In this document: one piece after another, positions 1-6,150 of the stretch
Layout: every line of letters begins with the position of its first letter
Position numbering within the stretch: position 1 is the stretch's first letter
NCBI GenBank assembly: GCA_964632755.1
Contig: CAZWDT010000071.1
Coordinates: 1 to 8,168 of the forward strand
Source: JAFGMR01 sp964632755
GTDB lineage: Archaea > Halobacteriota > Methanosarcinia > Methanotrichales > Methanotrichaceae
Length of the DNA stretch: 8,168 nt
Reading direction: 5' to 3'
Program-made: the position numbers and the translations under genes
The notes under the pieces: generated by a model
What the model was told of the DNA's origin: nothing
Seen by the model: the letters and a program-made list of their open reading frames with translations, nothing else
Databases searched by the model: none

Positions 1-38
1 CTTTGTGCCTTTTTGTCTTTGTGGTGATCGTCCGTAAG
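1..38. repeat. Right part of a CTTTGTG-type intergenic repeat tract
   Basis: Bases 1-38 match 7214-7251 at 34 of 38 positions. The match includes the non-repetitive tail GTGGTGATCGTC, so it is more than shared low complexity. The core is a run of CTTTGTG/CTTTTTG units. At the second copy this arm is preceded by an inverted CACAAAG arm; here the partner would lie before the window start. I recall short tracts of this kind as frequent in spacers of many environmental bacteria and archaea, but I see no function in it. Confidence 0.6.
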
Positions 39-266
39 CCCTGGTTATAATTATCACATGGCAGCAAGTTCTGACCTCAGATCCCTTTCAGGTAGTCCAT
101 CTTTTGCTGGTTGGTATTTAGCGCAAATGGTCTCAGAACAGCCATGTGCAATTTTCAAAGTACCTTGAAAGAGATTGATTGCTTCCTTGATTGGCAATAG
201 TTATCGCTTTCATCAATGCCAGAGAAATTCCAACCAATTTGAGTTCACAACCCTCAGAATGATGAT
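39..266. other. AT-rich spacer without a confident gene
   Basis: This stretch is clearly more AT-rich than the neighbouring genes. It holds only two short frames: 37 codons on the plus strand at 58-168, and 23 codons on the minus strand at 77-145 (ATG to TGA, ending in QQKMDYLKGI). Neither has a convincing ribosome binding site or a recognisable family. An imperfect inverted pair, TGGTTGGTATT near 109-119 and AATTCCAACCA near 224-234, is about 105 bases apart and probably coincidental. No clear TATA box for the gene at 267 is seen. The stretch may hold remnants of lost genes. Confidence 0.4.
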
Positions 267-633
267 TTGAACGTTGAGTTGGACGTCTTTAGCAGCCTTC
301 CAAACCCCGTCTGGAATCTGACGGAAGAGGAGGCCGAAGAGTTCATCGATATGCTCGGAGGGCTCGCGGAGGTCGAGGGGGAAGTGCCCACTGAAGGAGG
401 CCTAGGGGTATCGCGGATTCGTCGTGAGCGACGCCTCACTCGACGCTCCCTTTGAGACAATATCCATATTCGAATGCATTGTCGGCGCAAAGGCAATGAA
501 CCGCACGTCCTTGTACTTCGATGAAAATCGCAGGATCGAGATCTGGTTGCTGGAGACAGGAGAAGGCGAGATCGATGATGAACTCTATCGAGAGATCACC
601 GAGGAGATCGAAGGCCGCCAGATCGTCGAGTAG
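267..633 (+). pseudogene. Small 'ELDVFSGRPNP'-type protein, broken by a one-base frameshift
   Basis: The first frame opens with TTG at 267 and reads NVELDVFSSLPNPVW, close to the N-terminal signature (ELDVFSGRPNPxW) that I recall from a family of small uncharacterised proteins of about 110-140 residues. It continues with an acidic helix to GGLG at 399-407. The frame then runs into unrelated arginine-rich sequence and stops at 453-455. Removing one G from the GGGG run at 405-408 joins it to the next frame and gives GLGYRGFVVSDAS, where GLGYRGF is the expected continuation of the family. The repaired frame then runs to the TAG at 631-633, through a typical RRIEIWLLETGEGEIDDEL end, for 121 residues. 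The function is unknown. The cause may be a real mutation, a sequencing error in the homopolymer, or, less likely, recoding. Its end lies 17 bp from the end of the convergent cofC. No good ribosome binding site precedes the TTG. Confidence 0.72.
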
Positions 634-650
634 ACCTTCTCGAAAGGCGG

Positions 651-1307
651 TCATATCCTTGATGCGCGATGCACGATCGTGCGCCCCCCATCTGCCGAGA
701 GGGTGAAGCCGAGGCCCTCGATAAAACAACGAGTGCGGCCACCCCCATGTATCAGGACCTCTGCAAGGTCGGAGGGCTCGTCGATATCGCAGCCGCTTCG
801 ATAGGAGGCATATATCCCCATTCTTAGGCCCAGCCGCTTTGCTTCTTCCCGGTGATGGATGAAGCTGCTCCCCCAATAGCAGGTATGGAAGAGGGGAGTT
901 CTTATCAGGATCATGTTGGTCCCACCGCCCCGACCGGGCGAGAGGACGACGTCGCCCTCGGTTGCCATCATTGCCTTGATATCTTCGTCCTTGATGAGGG
1001 CAAGGTCTGCCATCACCACCATCAGGTCCGACCGCCGTTCCTGCCCGTTCACCTCATCGATCATCCAGTTGAGGGCATCGTTCAGCTCCATTGGGGAGAC
1101 CAGAGTCCGGTGGTCGCATCTTTGAAGGACTGGAAGGGCCGATCTGGAGATTATCGTTATTCTTCCCAGGCCTGATGCCGCCTCCAGGACGTCTTCCAAC
1201 ATTGCGATCGCAAAGGCTCTCCTCTCATGAGGGGAGAGGATGGATGCAAGCCTGCTCTTGGCTCCTGGTAGCTTGAAGGGTATGACGATCTCAATCGGTG
1301 GATGCAC
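651..1307 (-). CDS. cofC: 2-phospho-L-lactate guanylyltransferase CofC
   Basis: This enzyme activates 2-phospholactate (or phosphoenolpyruvate, in other lineages) with GTP, making the guanylylated intermediate that CofD joins to Fo in coenzyme F420 synthesis. It acts in the cytosol. The 218-residue length is normal for the family, which has a nucleotidyltransferase (GT-A-like) fold. Visible motifs are PFKLPGAKSRL at residues 10-20, MADLAL at 99-104, the glycine-rich SPGRGGGTNMIL at 123-134, YWGSSF at 144-149 and DIDEPSDL at 174-181. The start is GTG, which places PFK near residue 10 as usual. There is no ribosome binding site, but a TATA box lies 26 bases upstream, so the message is probably leaderless. 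It follows cofE on the same strand after 40 bp. The C-terminal 30 residues are less typical than the rest. Confidence 0.93.
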   Translation of the reverse strand: MHPPIEIVIPFKLPGAKSRLASILSPHERRAFAIAMLEDVLEAASGLGRITIISRSALPVLQRCDHRTLVSPMELNDALNWMIDEVNGQERRSDLMVVMADLALIKDEDIKAMMATEGDVVLSPGRGGGTNMILIRTPLFHTCYWGSSFIHHREEAKRLGLRMGIYASYRSGCDIDEPSDLAEVLIHGGGRTRCFIEGLGFTLSADGGRTIVHRASRI

Positions 1308-1329
1308 GGATATCTGGATATGGAGAATC

Positions 1330-1336
1330 TATAAAA
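1330..1336 (-). promoter_or_regulatory. TATA box for a leaderless cofC transcript
   Basis: On the minus strand the sequence reads GGTTTTATAGA, a good archaeal TATA box. Its centre at about 1333 is 26 bases upstream of the GTG at 1307, which is the normal distance from a TATA centre to the transcription start. Transcription would therefore begin at or next to the start codon, which fits the absence of a ribosome binding site. This implies that cofC can be expressed separately from cofE. Confidence 0.5.
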
Positions 1337-1347
1337 CCGTTGCGAGA

Positions 1348-2076
1348 TCAGCCCAACAACCGGCGCCTTATGACGTCCTTCTCCACGGGCATAAAGAGCC
1401 GTCCTCCGGACCTCGGATAGGAGAGGCCGCGAAGAATCACCGCAGGGTTTCCGTCGCCGCCCTCCCCCATCATCATATTGGCGAATCCCGCTATCTCGTC
1501 GACTATCGACTCCAGGGTGATCTCCAGAACCTTGCCGAACAGGTCGACCTCACCCCTCCAATCTCGAAGGGCGGCAATCCCTGCCCAGCCGATGGCAAGC
1601 CCCGCCACCCCACAGCGAAAGGGCCTTCCACAAGTATCTGTGATTATCACAGCGCAATCGCTCGAGAGCCCAGCGCGCAGCCGCTCTGCACTTCTCTCTG
1701 GATCCTCGGGCAGCAAGAGTATCTCGCCTCTGTCGACGTTCGACTGGTCTATTCCAGCGTTCACGCAGATATGTCCAAACCTCGTTGCCACAAGGAGGAA
1801 GGGGTCTGTGATAAGGACCTCCTCCGACTCATCGAGCACCGCCTGGACGAACCGAGGATCCTTTCCAAGCCGCTCTGCGATGGCGACGGCCTTCTGAGAG
1901 GGCCGATAGAGATCAAGATTGCGGGACCTGCCCTCGGACTTGGCAACGATCGTGCTTGCGACACAGAGCACGTCCCCATCCTGAAGATCCCCACACGACT
2001 CGATCATGGGAGCGAGGAGGTCCCCCTCCTCGATCCGCGGGAGTCCCCGTATCAGATTGCCGATGAGCGTTGGCAT
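1348..2076 (-). CDS. cofE: Coenzyme F420:L-glutamate ligase CofE
   Basis: CofE adds glutamate residues, the second through a gamma linkage, to F420-0 using GTP. This makes F420-2, the hydride carrier of methanogenesis. The protein has 242 residues, close to the usual 245-255. Family motifs are LPRIEEGD at residues 12-19, STIVAKSEG at 41-49, CVNAGIDQSNV at 104-114, and ITDTCGRPFR at 145-154 followed by GVAGLAIG at 156-163. The acidic and NAGID segments belong to the nucleotide and metal site of the family. The ATG at 2076 gives the expected short N-terminus; its ribosome binding site is weak. The gene starts 22 bp after the 70-codon gene and precedes cofC, so it probably belongs to the rpl10e transcription unit while pairing in function with cofC. 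The frame is intact. Confidence 0.94.
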   Translation of the reverse strand: MPTLIGNLIRGLPRIEEGDLLAPMIESCGDLQDGDVLCVASTIVAKSEGRSRNLDLYRPSQKAVAIAERLGKDPRFVQAVLDESEEVLITDPFLLVATRFGHICVNAGIDQSNVDRGEILLLPEDPERSAERLRAGLSSDCAVIITDTCGRPFRCGVAGLAIGWAGIAALRDWRGEVDLFGKVLEITLESIVDEIAGFANMMMGEGGDGNPAVILRGLSYPRSGGRLFMPVEKDVIRRRLLG

Positions 2077-2098
2077 GACAGATCTCGCGGACCAGCAA

Positions 2099-2311
2099 TC
2101 AGATAGATACCCTGCTATAATAGTCGCGAGCCATGATGAGGATGTTGAGGAGGTAGGAGTAGTTCACGGCAACGAGCGATAGCCCCTTTTCGCTCCTCTC
2201 CTCCCAGGGCAAAGCCGCATAGCTCAAGGCGAAGTCCATCCAGAAGTCGACTGGGTGGAACTCCACGCGATACTTATGGTCCTCGGTGAATGTGAGATTG
2301 ATCTTCTCCAT
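2099..2311 (-). CDS. Small unknown protein in the translation/F420 cluster
   Basis: This is a 70-residue protein that I do not recognise. It starts with ATG only 4 bp after the stop codon of aIF2 beta and ends 22 bp before cofE. AAAGGTCTGATCCT just ahead of the ATG gives a plausible ribosome binding site inside the end of the aIF2 beta gene. The composition looks like real protein: a charged N-terminus (MEKINLTFTEDHKYRVEF), then VDFWMDFALSYAALPWEE at about 21-38, then a hydrophobic stretch LSLVAVNYSYLLNILIMA at about 44-61 and a basic, tyrosine-containing tail. There are no cysteines and no signal peptide. The stretch at 44-61 could be an amphipathic or weak membrane helix. Tight packing between two solid genes is the main argument for reality; no function can be given. 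Confidence 0.65.
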   Translation of the reverse strand: MEKINLTFTEDHKYRVEFHPVDFWMDFALSYAALPWEERSEKGLSLVAVNYSYLLNILIMARDYYSRVSI

Positions 2312-2315
2312 AGGA

Positions 2316-2942
2316 TCAGACCTTTCCCAATCGCTCCACTATCTCGGCGAAGGCCAGGGTTCCGCTTATCTTCTTGATCTTGGCCTTGACCATATCCCCC
2401 TTCGTTGTGCTCGGGATGAATATGAGATACTTGTCCACCTTGGCGATGCCATCGCCCTTGCTCCCCACCGACTCCACTCGGAACTCGTAGGTCTGGCCTT
2501 CCTCGATCACATCCTTGGCGATGATCGTCTTGGCCTTCCGCTTCCTGACCGGTCGATGCGCCCCGCATGCGTCGCATGTGAGGGTCAGCACTCGATCGTT
2601 CTTGATCAGATGCGTATCCGGAAGCCTGCACTCCGAGCAGAGGACGTACTCCTCGAAGTAAGCCTCTATCTGCCTGGCCAGAGCATCATCGGTAAATTTG
2701 CCCTGGAAGACGCCCCGATGGCCCTCGATCTTCCCCGCCGTGCCAAGCTCCTGGAGAAGGTACTTCATGAGGTGATCTGGATCGCGGTTCAGCGTGTCCG
2801 CAATGCCTGCGAAGTTGTCCAGGACTGTAGCCTTGCCCTCATAGAATACCTTAGGGGCAGGTATCACGAATCTTTCATGGGTGCCCTTGCCGGGGGGCAT
2901 CTTTTTTAGGGCCCGATCGAGGCCCTCTAGGTAGTCATCCAA
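2316..2942 (-). CDS. eif2b: Translation initiation factor aIF2 subunit beta with C-terminal TRAM domain
   Basis: This is the beta subunit of the heterotrimeric aIF2 that brings initiator methionyl-tRNA to the small ribosomal subunit. Numbering from a GTG at 2951, residues 5-20 form the helix that contacts the gamma subunit, about 25-100 the alpha/beta core (FVIPAPKVFYEGKATVLDNF), and C105, C108, C126 and C129 form the zinc ribbon. A basic RKRKAK linker follows, and residues 146-207 form a TRAM RNA-binding domain (GQTYEFRVESVGSKGDGIAK), an extension I know from methanosarcinal aIF2 beta; most archaeal versions end near residue 140. Two starts are possible. The GTG at 2951 is 3 bp after the rpl10e stop but has no well-spaced binding site. 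The TTG at 2942 has GGTGA five bases upstream and gives the family-like MDDYLEGLDRALKKMP, so it is chosen here. Confidence 0.94.
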   Translation of the reverse strand: MDDYLEGLDRALKKMPPGKGTHERFVIPAPKVFYEGKATVLDNFAGIADTLNRDPDHLMKYLLQELGTAGKIEGHRGVFQGKFTDDALARQIEAYFEEYVLCSECRLPDTHLIKNDRVLTLTCDACGAHRPVRKRKAKTIIAKDVIEEGQTYEFRVESVGSKGDGIAKVDKYLIFIPSTTKGDMVKAKIKKISGTLAFAEIVERLGKV

Positions 2943-2954
2943 GCAAGTCACCGA

Positions 2955-3470
2955 TCACTTGATTAATTCCATGCCGGAGTCCACAACAATCCTGATCGGG
3001 GTGGGTAGCTTATGGCCTGCCCTGATCAGGGCGGTCTTGGCCTCCACCAGATGCTGTGGATTGATGGCGAGGCTGAATAACCTCTGGCCTGTATCCATCT
3101 GAGCCGCCGTGCCCACTGCTTTTCCGAATGCATGGCGCATTCCGCTTGAGACACGGTCCGCCCCTGCTCCGGTGGCCTGCTTGTTCTCCCTGATCACGTG
3201 ATGCGGGTAGACCCTCAGCTTCAGGTAGAAGTTGGTCCTTCCCACCATCTTCATCAGATAACGGTTGGCAGCAACCCTCGCCGCCTCGAGTGCGGTATGT
3301 CTGATCTGCACGGGCTCCTTCACAATCAGGGAGATCTTGACGGGGAAGTCCTCTTGCAAGTTCCCCATGTCATAGTGGACGACCTTGCTCCCCGGAACGC
3401 CCCCCATATACTTTCTCCTGGTATATGGGCGCTCGATCCTCCTGTACATGCTTGCTGGTTTTCGCGCCAA
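2955..3470 (-). CDS. rpl10e: Large ribosomal subunit protein L10e (uL16)
   Basis: This is the archaeal uL16 protein, which binds 23S rRNA near the peptidyl transferase centre and the A-site tRNA elbow. The 171-residue length is typical. The N-terminus ARKPASMYRRIERPYTRRKY is characteristic, followed by PGSKVVHYDMGN (about 26-37), the conserved core RVYPHHVIRENKQATGAGADR (about 86-106) and GMRHAFGKAVGTAAQ (about 110-124). The start is TTG with GGAGG eight bases upstream, and residue 2 onward matches the family. It is the first gene of a tight unit: aIF2 beta follows within 12 bp. A TATA box lies about 52 bp upstream of the start codon. The frame is intact. Confidence 0.97.
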   Translation of the reverse strand: MARKPASMYRRIERPYTRRKYMGGVPGSKVVHYDMGNLQEDFPVKISLIVKEPVQIRHTALEAARVAANRYLMKMVGRTNFYLKLRVYPHHVIRENKQATGAGADRVSSGMRHAFGKAVGTAAQMDTGQRLFSLAINPQHLVEAKTALIRAGHKLPTPIRIVVDSGMELIK

Positions 3471-3478
3471 ACGGATTT

Positions 3479-3526
3479 CCTCCAGATAATCTTGATCTTG
3501 CCCCCTTCACCCGTCTAGTTTATAAG
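3479..3526 (-). promoter_or_regulatory. Promoter and ribosome binding site of the rpl10e unit
   Basis: On the minus strand CTTATAAAC (3526 to 3518) is a strong TATA box. Transcription would start near 3496, giving a leader of about 26 bases. The leader carries GGAGG at 3483-3479, eight bases before the TTG at 3470. The element sits in the 85-bp gap after gatD, so rpl10e, aIF2 beta, the 70-codon gene and cofE can be transcribed independently of gatD. Confidence 0.6.
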
Positions 3527-3555
3527 GCTTGGGGAAGAGGGGCGCAAGCATTCGA

Positions 3556-4794
3556 TTAGGTGGTTGCGGGCGTTGAGGCCGAGATCTCCCCCGCAATGGG
3601 GCTGCAGATCACCGACTCCAGCTCTTCCTCGGCGGATGTATTTGCGAGCGCCCACATCAATTTTACGAGGGCGACCTCTGCGAGCATATCTCTACCCTCG
3701 AGGGCTCCCGCTGCAAGCATATCGCGGCCGGTATCGTACACGCGGTCGCAGATCCTGCCTCGCATGCACTGGGATGTCACAATGACAGGGATGCCGGAGT
3801 CGACCGCCCGCCTGATGGACGCAATCCAGCTAGACGCCACATGGCCAAGGCCCGTTCCCTCGATCACCATTCCCTTGTAGCCCTCATCCACGTAGTAGTC
3901 CAGGATCTTTGAGGAGGCGCCTGGGAAGAACTTGACTAGGGCGCAGCGAGGCTCGATCTCCTTATGGAGGGCAAGCTCCAGATCGCCGCGACGCCTGTAC
4001 GCGCCAAATGTCTCTATCTCCCTTCTTAGGTAGTCCACTCTCCCTATCGGGGGCTGGTTGATGCTCTTGAAGGCATCCCTGCGAGATGTATGCATCTTGC
4101 GCACGCGAGTTCCGCGATGGATGGAGCAGTAGTCGTCGCTCATGCCCTCATGCATCACAACCGATACCTCGGCGATATCGCTTATCGCAACCGTGGCTGC
4201 AGAGATCGCGTTCATGGAGCTGTCGCTGCTCGGCCGGTCAGAGCTCCTCTGAGAGCCGACGAGGACGACTGGGACTGGCGTCTCGATCATGAAGGAGAGG
4301 GCTGCGGCGGTGTAGGTCATCGTATCGGTCCCGTGGGTTACGATCACGCCCTCGGACCCTGAGCGGATCTCATCGGCGACAGCCCTTGCAAGCTCCGACC
4401 AGTACTCTGCCATCATGTTCTCGCTGAGGATCGAGTAGATGACCTTGGCCCTGTAGTTTGCGATCTCCTCGAGGTCCGGGATCGCCGATATGATCTCCCC
4501 TGCTGTGAACTGGCTGGTGACCGCACCTGTGCGGTAGTCCACCTTGCTTGCAATGGTTCCGCCGGTCGAGAGGATCGAGACCTGGGGCAAGCCCTCCCTC
4601 CACGAGAGCTGCCTCTCTGGCAGGACCGTCTCGCGTCCCTTAGCGATCAGCTGGATCTTGCAACCCGGCCGCCGCAAGGCCACGTTGTAGCCGTTGTCGA
4701 GCTTGATCACCACATTGTCGCTTCGCGTAGGCATGAGGATTCCCTCATAACTCACCCCGTCTCGGGAAACGGAGACTCGATCCCCCAGGTCCAT
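3556..4794 (-). CDS. gatD: Glutamyl-tRNA(Gln) amidotransferase subunit D
   Basis: GatD is the asparaginase-like subunit of the archaeal GatDE complex. It releases ammonia from glutamine (or asparagine) so that GatE can convert Glu-tRNA(Gln) into Gln-tRNA(Gln). The protein has 412 residues, a normal length. An N-terminal beta-barrel domain (about 1-55, GDRVSVSRDGVSYEGILMPT) distinguishes it from plain asparaginases. The amidase domain carries STGGTIAS at 76-83 (T77 nucleophile), THGTDTMTYTA at 153-163 (T156, D157), GSQRSSDRPSSD at 180-191 and K233 within RVRKMHTSR, so all four expected catalytic residues are present. The ATG has a perfect GGTGATC four bases upstream. The partner gatE is not in this window. 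The gene leads the minus-strand block and has its own promoter. Confidence 0.96.
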   Translation of the reverse strand: MDLGDRVSVSRDGVSYEGILMPTRSDNVVIKLDNGYNVALRRPGCKIQLIAKGRETVLPERQLSWREGLPQVSILSTGGTIASKVDYRTGAVTSQFTAGEIISAIPDLEEIANYRAKVIYSILSENMMAEYWSELARAVADEIRSGSEGVIVTHGTDTMTYTAAALSFMIETPVPVVLVGSQRSSDRPSSDSSMNAISAATVAISDIAEVSVVMHEGMSDDYCSIHRGTRVRKMHTSRRDAFKSINQPPIGRVDYLRREIETFGAYRRRGDLELALHKEIEPRCALVKFFPGASSKILDYYVDEGYKGMVIEGTGLGHVASSWIASIRRAVDSGIPVIVTSQCMRGRICDRVYDTGRDMLAAGALEGRDMLAEVALVKLMWALANTSAEEELESVICSPIAGEISASTPATT

Positions 4795-4798
4795 CTTT

Positions 4799-4838
4799 GA
4801 TCACCGCGGCAGAAGTTGACTGGCCCGCCTAAATATGT
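4799..4838 (-). promoter_or_regulatory. gatD promoter and GGTGATC ribosome binding site
   Basis: On the minus strand CATATTTAG (4838 to 4830) is a fair TATA box, which predicts a transcription start near 4808. The short leader would contain GGTGATC at 4805-4799, a perfect complement to the archaeal 16S rRNA tail, four bases before the ATG. This fixes the gatD start with good confidence. The TATA assignment is weaker than the binding site. Confidence 0.55.
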
Positions 4839-4934
4839 TGCCGTCACACATCTTGGCATCATCCCATAGATCCCATGGACAAGAGATGGTGAATCTCATG
4901 GACGAGGAAAGATGCAACTCCTGACAATGGGATC

Positions 4935-4998
4935 GTGATTCTGAAATATGTTGGAGTTTCTATAATCCGCCTACAGCTCGCGACCTCATGTAAAATTT
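4935..4998 (+). repeat. 64-bp intergenic repeat, copy 1
   Basis: This copy equals 7077-7140 in length and matches it at 58 of 64 positions without gaps. Five of the six differences are transitions. It begins GTGATTCTGAAATA, has TTGGAGTTTCTATAA near the middle and ends CTCATGTAAAATTT. It has no clear terminal inverted repeats and no obvious long hairpin. Both copies lie in the same orientation in spacers between a minus-strand gene on the left and a plus-strand gene on the right. Beyond the 64 bp the flanks differ, so the element has sharp ends. Confidence 0.8.
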
Positions 4999-5050
4999 CT
5001 TGGTTCCTCGTTGTTTTATGTGGGTGAACGTATCTCACCAAATTTCAACC

Positions 5051-5077
5051 GCGAATGAACGCGAATGAACGCTAATA
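5051..5077. repeat. Short tandem GCGAATGAA tract
   Basis: Two exact CGCGAATGAA units stand in tandem, followed by a partial, altered third (CGCTAAT). Tracts of this form are, to my knowledge, frequent in spacers of many prokaryotic genomes. It lies 52 bp after copy 1 of the 64-bp repeat. No function can be assigned. Confidence 0.6.
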
Positions 5078-5288
5078 TTTCCCTTAATACTCATGCATTT
5101 GAGGTACATATAAGCTTAGATATAGCGCTTCCATCGGAGTGTAAGCGTTTGGAAGTTGTCAATAAGTCCAAGTAGAAGTATGATACCTACCCGCACAATT
5201 CAGTGAAGAGCCAGATCATCACCGGCAATAGCGATGGTGTAATATGTGGCCGATGGAAAGAGAGCAAGGAAAATGAGAGGTCCATTTG

Positions 5289-5828
5289 ATGATATACTTC
5301 GTTACAGGCAATGGGGGCAAGTTCGTGGAGGCGAGAGCGATCATCGACGATCTTTTGCAGAGGAATATCGGCTATACCGAGGTGCAGGCAGATAGCCTCG
5401 AAGAGGTTGCAGCCTTCGGAATAGCCGAGGTCATGCGAAAGCTCGCGTCACCAGCGATCATCGAGGACGCCGGGCTCTTCATAGATCACCTCCGAGGCTT
5501 TCCAGGCGTCTACTCGGCCTACGTCTTCGACACGATCGGAAACCGGGGCACACTCAAGCTCATGGCCGACGTGGAGAACAGAAGGGCGGTCTTTCGCTCG
5601 GTCGTATGCTACGGCGAACCCGGGATGGAGCCCCGGTTCTTTCGCGGGGAGATGGAAGGCAGGATCGGCTATGCGCCACGGGGAGAAGGCGGATTTGGCT
5701 ACGACCCCATCTTCGAGGTGGAGGAGAGAACGCTAGGCGAGATGAGCCTCGAAGAGAAGAACCGCATCTCCCACCGTGCCCGGTCGATGATGGCCCTCAA
5801 AGAGTGGCTGGACCGAGGCCGGCCCTAA
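5289..5828 (+). CDS. rdgB: XTP/dITP diphosphatase (RdgB/HAM1 family)
   Basis: This enzyme hydrolyses non-canonical purine nucleoside triphosphates (XTP, ITP, dITP) to monophosphates and pyrophosphate, keeping deaminated bases out of DNA and RNA. The 179-residue length is usual for archaeal members. Motifs, numbered from the ATG, are FVTGNGGKFVEA at 4-15 (phosphate and base binding), EDAGLFIDHLRGFPGVYSA at 59-77 (acidic metal site and base pocket), GEGGFGYDPIF at 132-142 and ISHRARS at 160-166. All the standard catalytic segments are intact. AGAGGTCC at 5275-5282 serves as ribosome binding site. The ATG at 5289 has the better spacing, but a TTG directly before it (5286) would add one residue. 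The gene is convergent with the 88-codon gene, 34 bp away. Confidence 0.95.
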   Translation: MIYFVTGNGGKFVEARAIIDDLLQRNIGYTEVQADSLEEVAAFGIAEVMRKLASPAIIEDAGLFIDHLRGFPGVYSAYVFDTIGNRGTLKLMADVENRRAVFRSVVCYGEPGMEPRFFRGEMEGRIGYAPRGEGGFGYDPIFEVEERTLGEMSLEEKNRISHRARSMMALKEWLDRGRP

Positions 5829-5862
5829 GGCAGGCATTGAAAGCAGGTACTAGGGCCCCCCC

Positions 5863-6129
5863 TCATCTGCAGCCCTCCCTGGACTGGAGGGCGCAGCGGG
5901 GCAACATCCGGCTGCTTATGCTCCTTATGTGAGGGGCCTGGACCGCGGATACGTAGACCTTTCTATCCCCAACGGCGATCACATGGTCCGTGGGCTTGGG
6001 CTGGCTTATCCTCACCGGCAGGAGGATTGGCCCCTCGCAAGTTGTTGCTATGCGCAGGTCGGAGGAGCGGGCGCTGATGTACTCGACCATATCGGGCTCT
6101 ACCTCTATGATCACTTGTTTTGCTGGCAT
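5863..6129 (-). CDS. Unknown 88-residue protein divergent from rnp4
   Basis: I do not recognise the family with certainty. The ATG at 6129 opens MPAKQVIIEVEPDMVEYISA, followed by TTCEGPILLPVRI (about 29-41), PKPTDHVIAVGDRKVYVSAVQ (about 45-65) and a basic C-terminus. The alternation of short hydrophobic strands with turns suggests a small, cytosolic, mostly beta protein. I have an impression of similar VGDxxLYVSxVQA proteins in methanogens but cannot confirm it. The frame stays open further upstream to 6348, across rnp4, but that part is low-quality sequence and the TATA box at 6155-6161 argues for 6129. That box is 29 bases upstream, so the message would be nearly leaderless, in line with the missing ribosome binding site. 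A competing plus-strand frame here looks like a shadow. Confidence 0.62.
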   Translation of the reverse strand: MPAKQVIIEVEPDMVEYISARSSDLRIATTCEGPILLPVRISQPKPTDHVIAVGDRKVYVSAVQAPHIRSISSRMLPRCALQSREGCR

Positions 6130-6150
6130 TCGTACGCAATCGGCGGATCG

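Larger units (their letters stand above)
4839..5285. other. Divergent spacer between gatD and rdgB
   Basis: About 450 AT-richer bases hold no confident gene. They contain a 64-bp repeat (4935-4998), a short GCGAATGAA tract (5051-5077), a candidate TATA box TACATATAAG at 5105-5114 on the plus strand and a second, weaker one (GTAATATG) near 5239-5246. A 60-codon minus-strand frame at 4859-5041 crosses the repeat but has no recognisable family or binding site. The first TATA box would give rdgB a leader of about 150 bases; no riboswitch-like fold could be recognised in it by eye. Confidence 0.5.

Noticed and set aside
436..876. Minus-strand frame of 146 codons overlapping the end of cofC and the broken gene
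   Set aside because: It overlaps cofC in another frame and reads arginine- and proline-rich noise.
1240..2106. Long plus-strand open frame of 288 codons across cofE and the start of cofC
   Set aside because: It is antisense to two clearly recognised genes, has no family motif and biased low-quality composition; it is a shadow of cofE.
2286..2909. Plus-strand open frame of 207 codons opposite aIF2 beta
   Set aside because: The minus strand encodes a full zinc-ribbon and TRAM aIF2 beta; the plus frame shows no domain and lacks a binding site.
4859..5041. Minus-strand 60-codon frame containing the 64-bp repeat
   Set aside because: No binding site or family; the differences between the two repeat copies do not favour synonymous changes in this frame, and the second copy has no matching open frame around it.
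5115..5285. Possible riboswitch or RNA gene in the long leader of rdgB
   Set aside because: No recognisable conserved motif or strong stem could be found by eye, and a nearer weak TATA box could shorten the leader.
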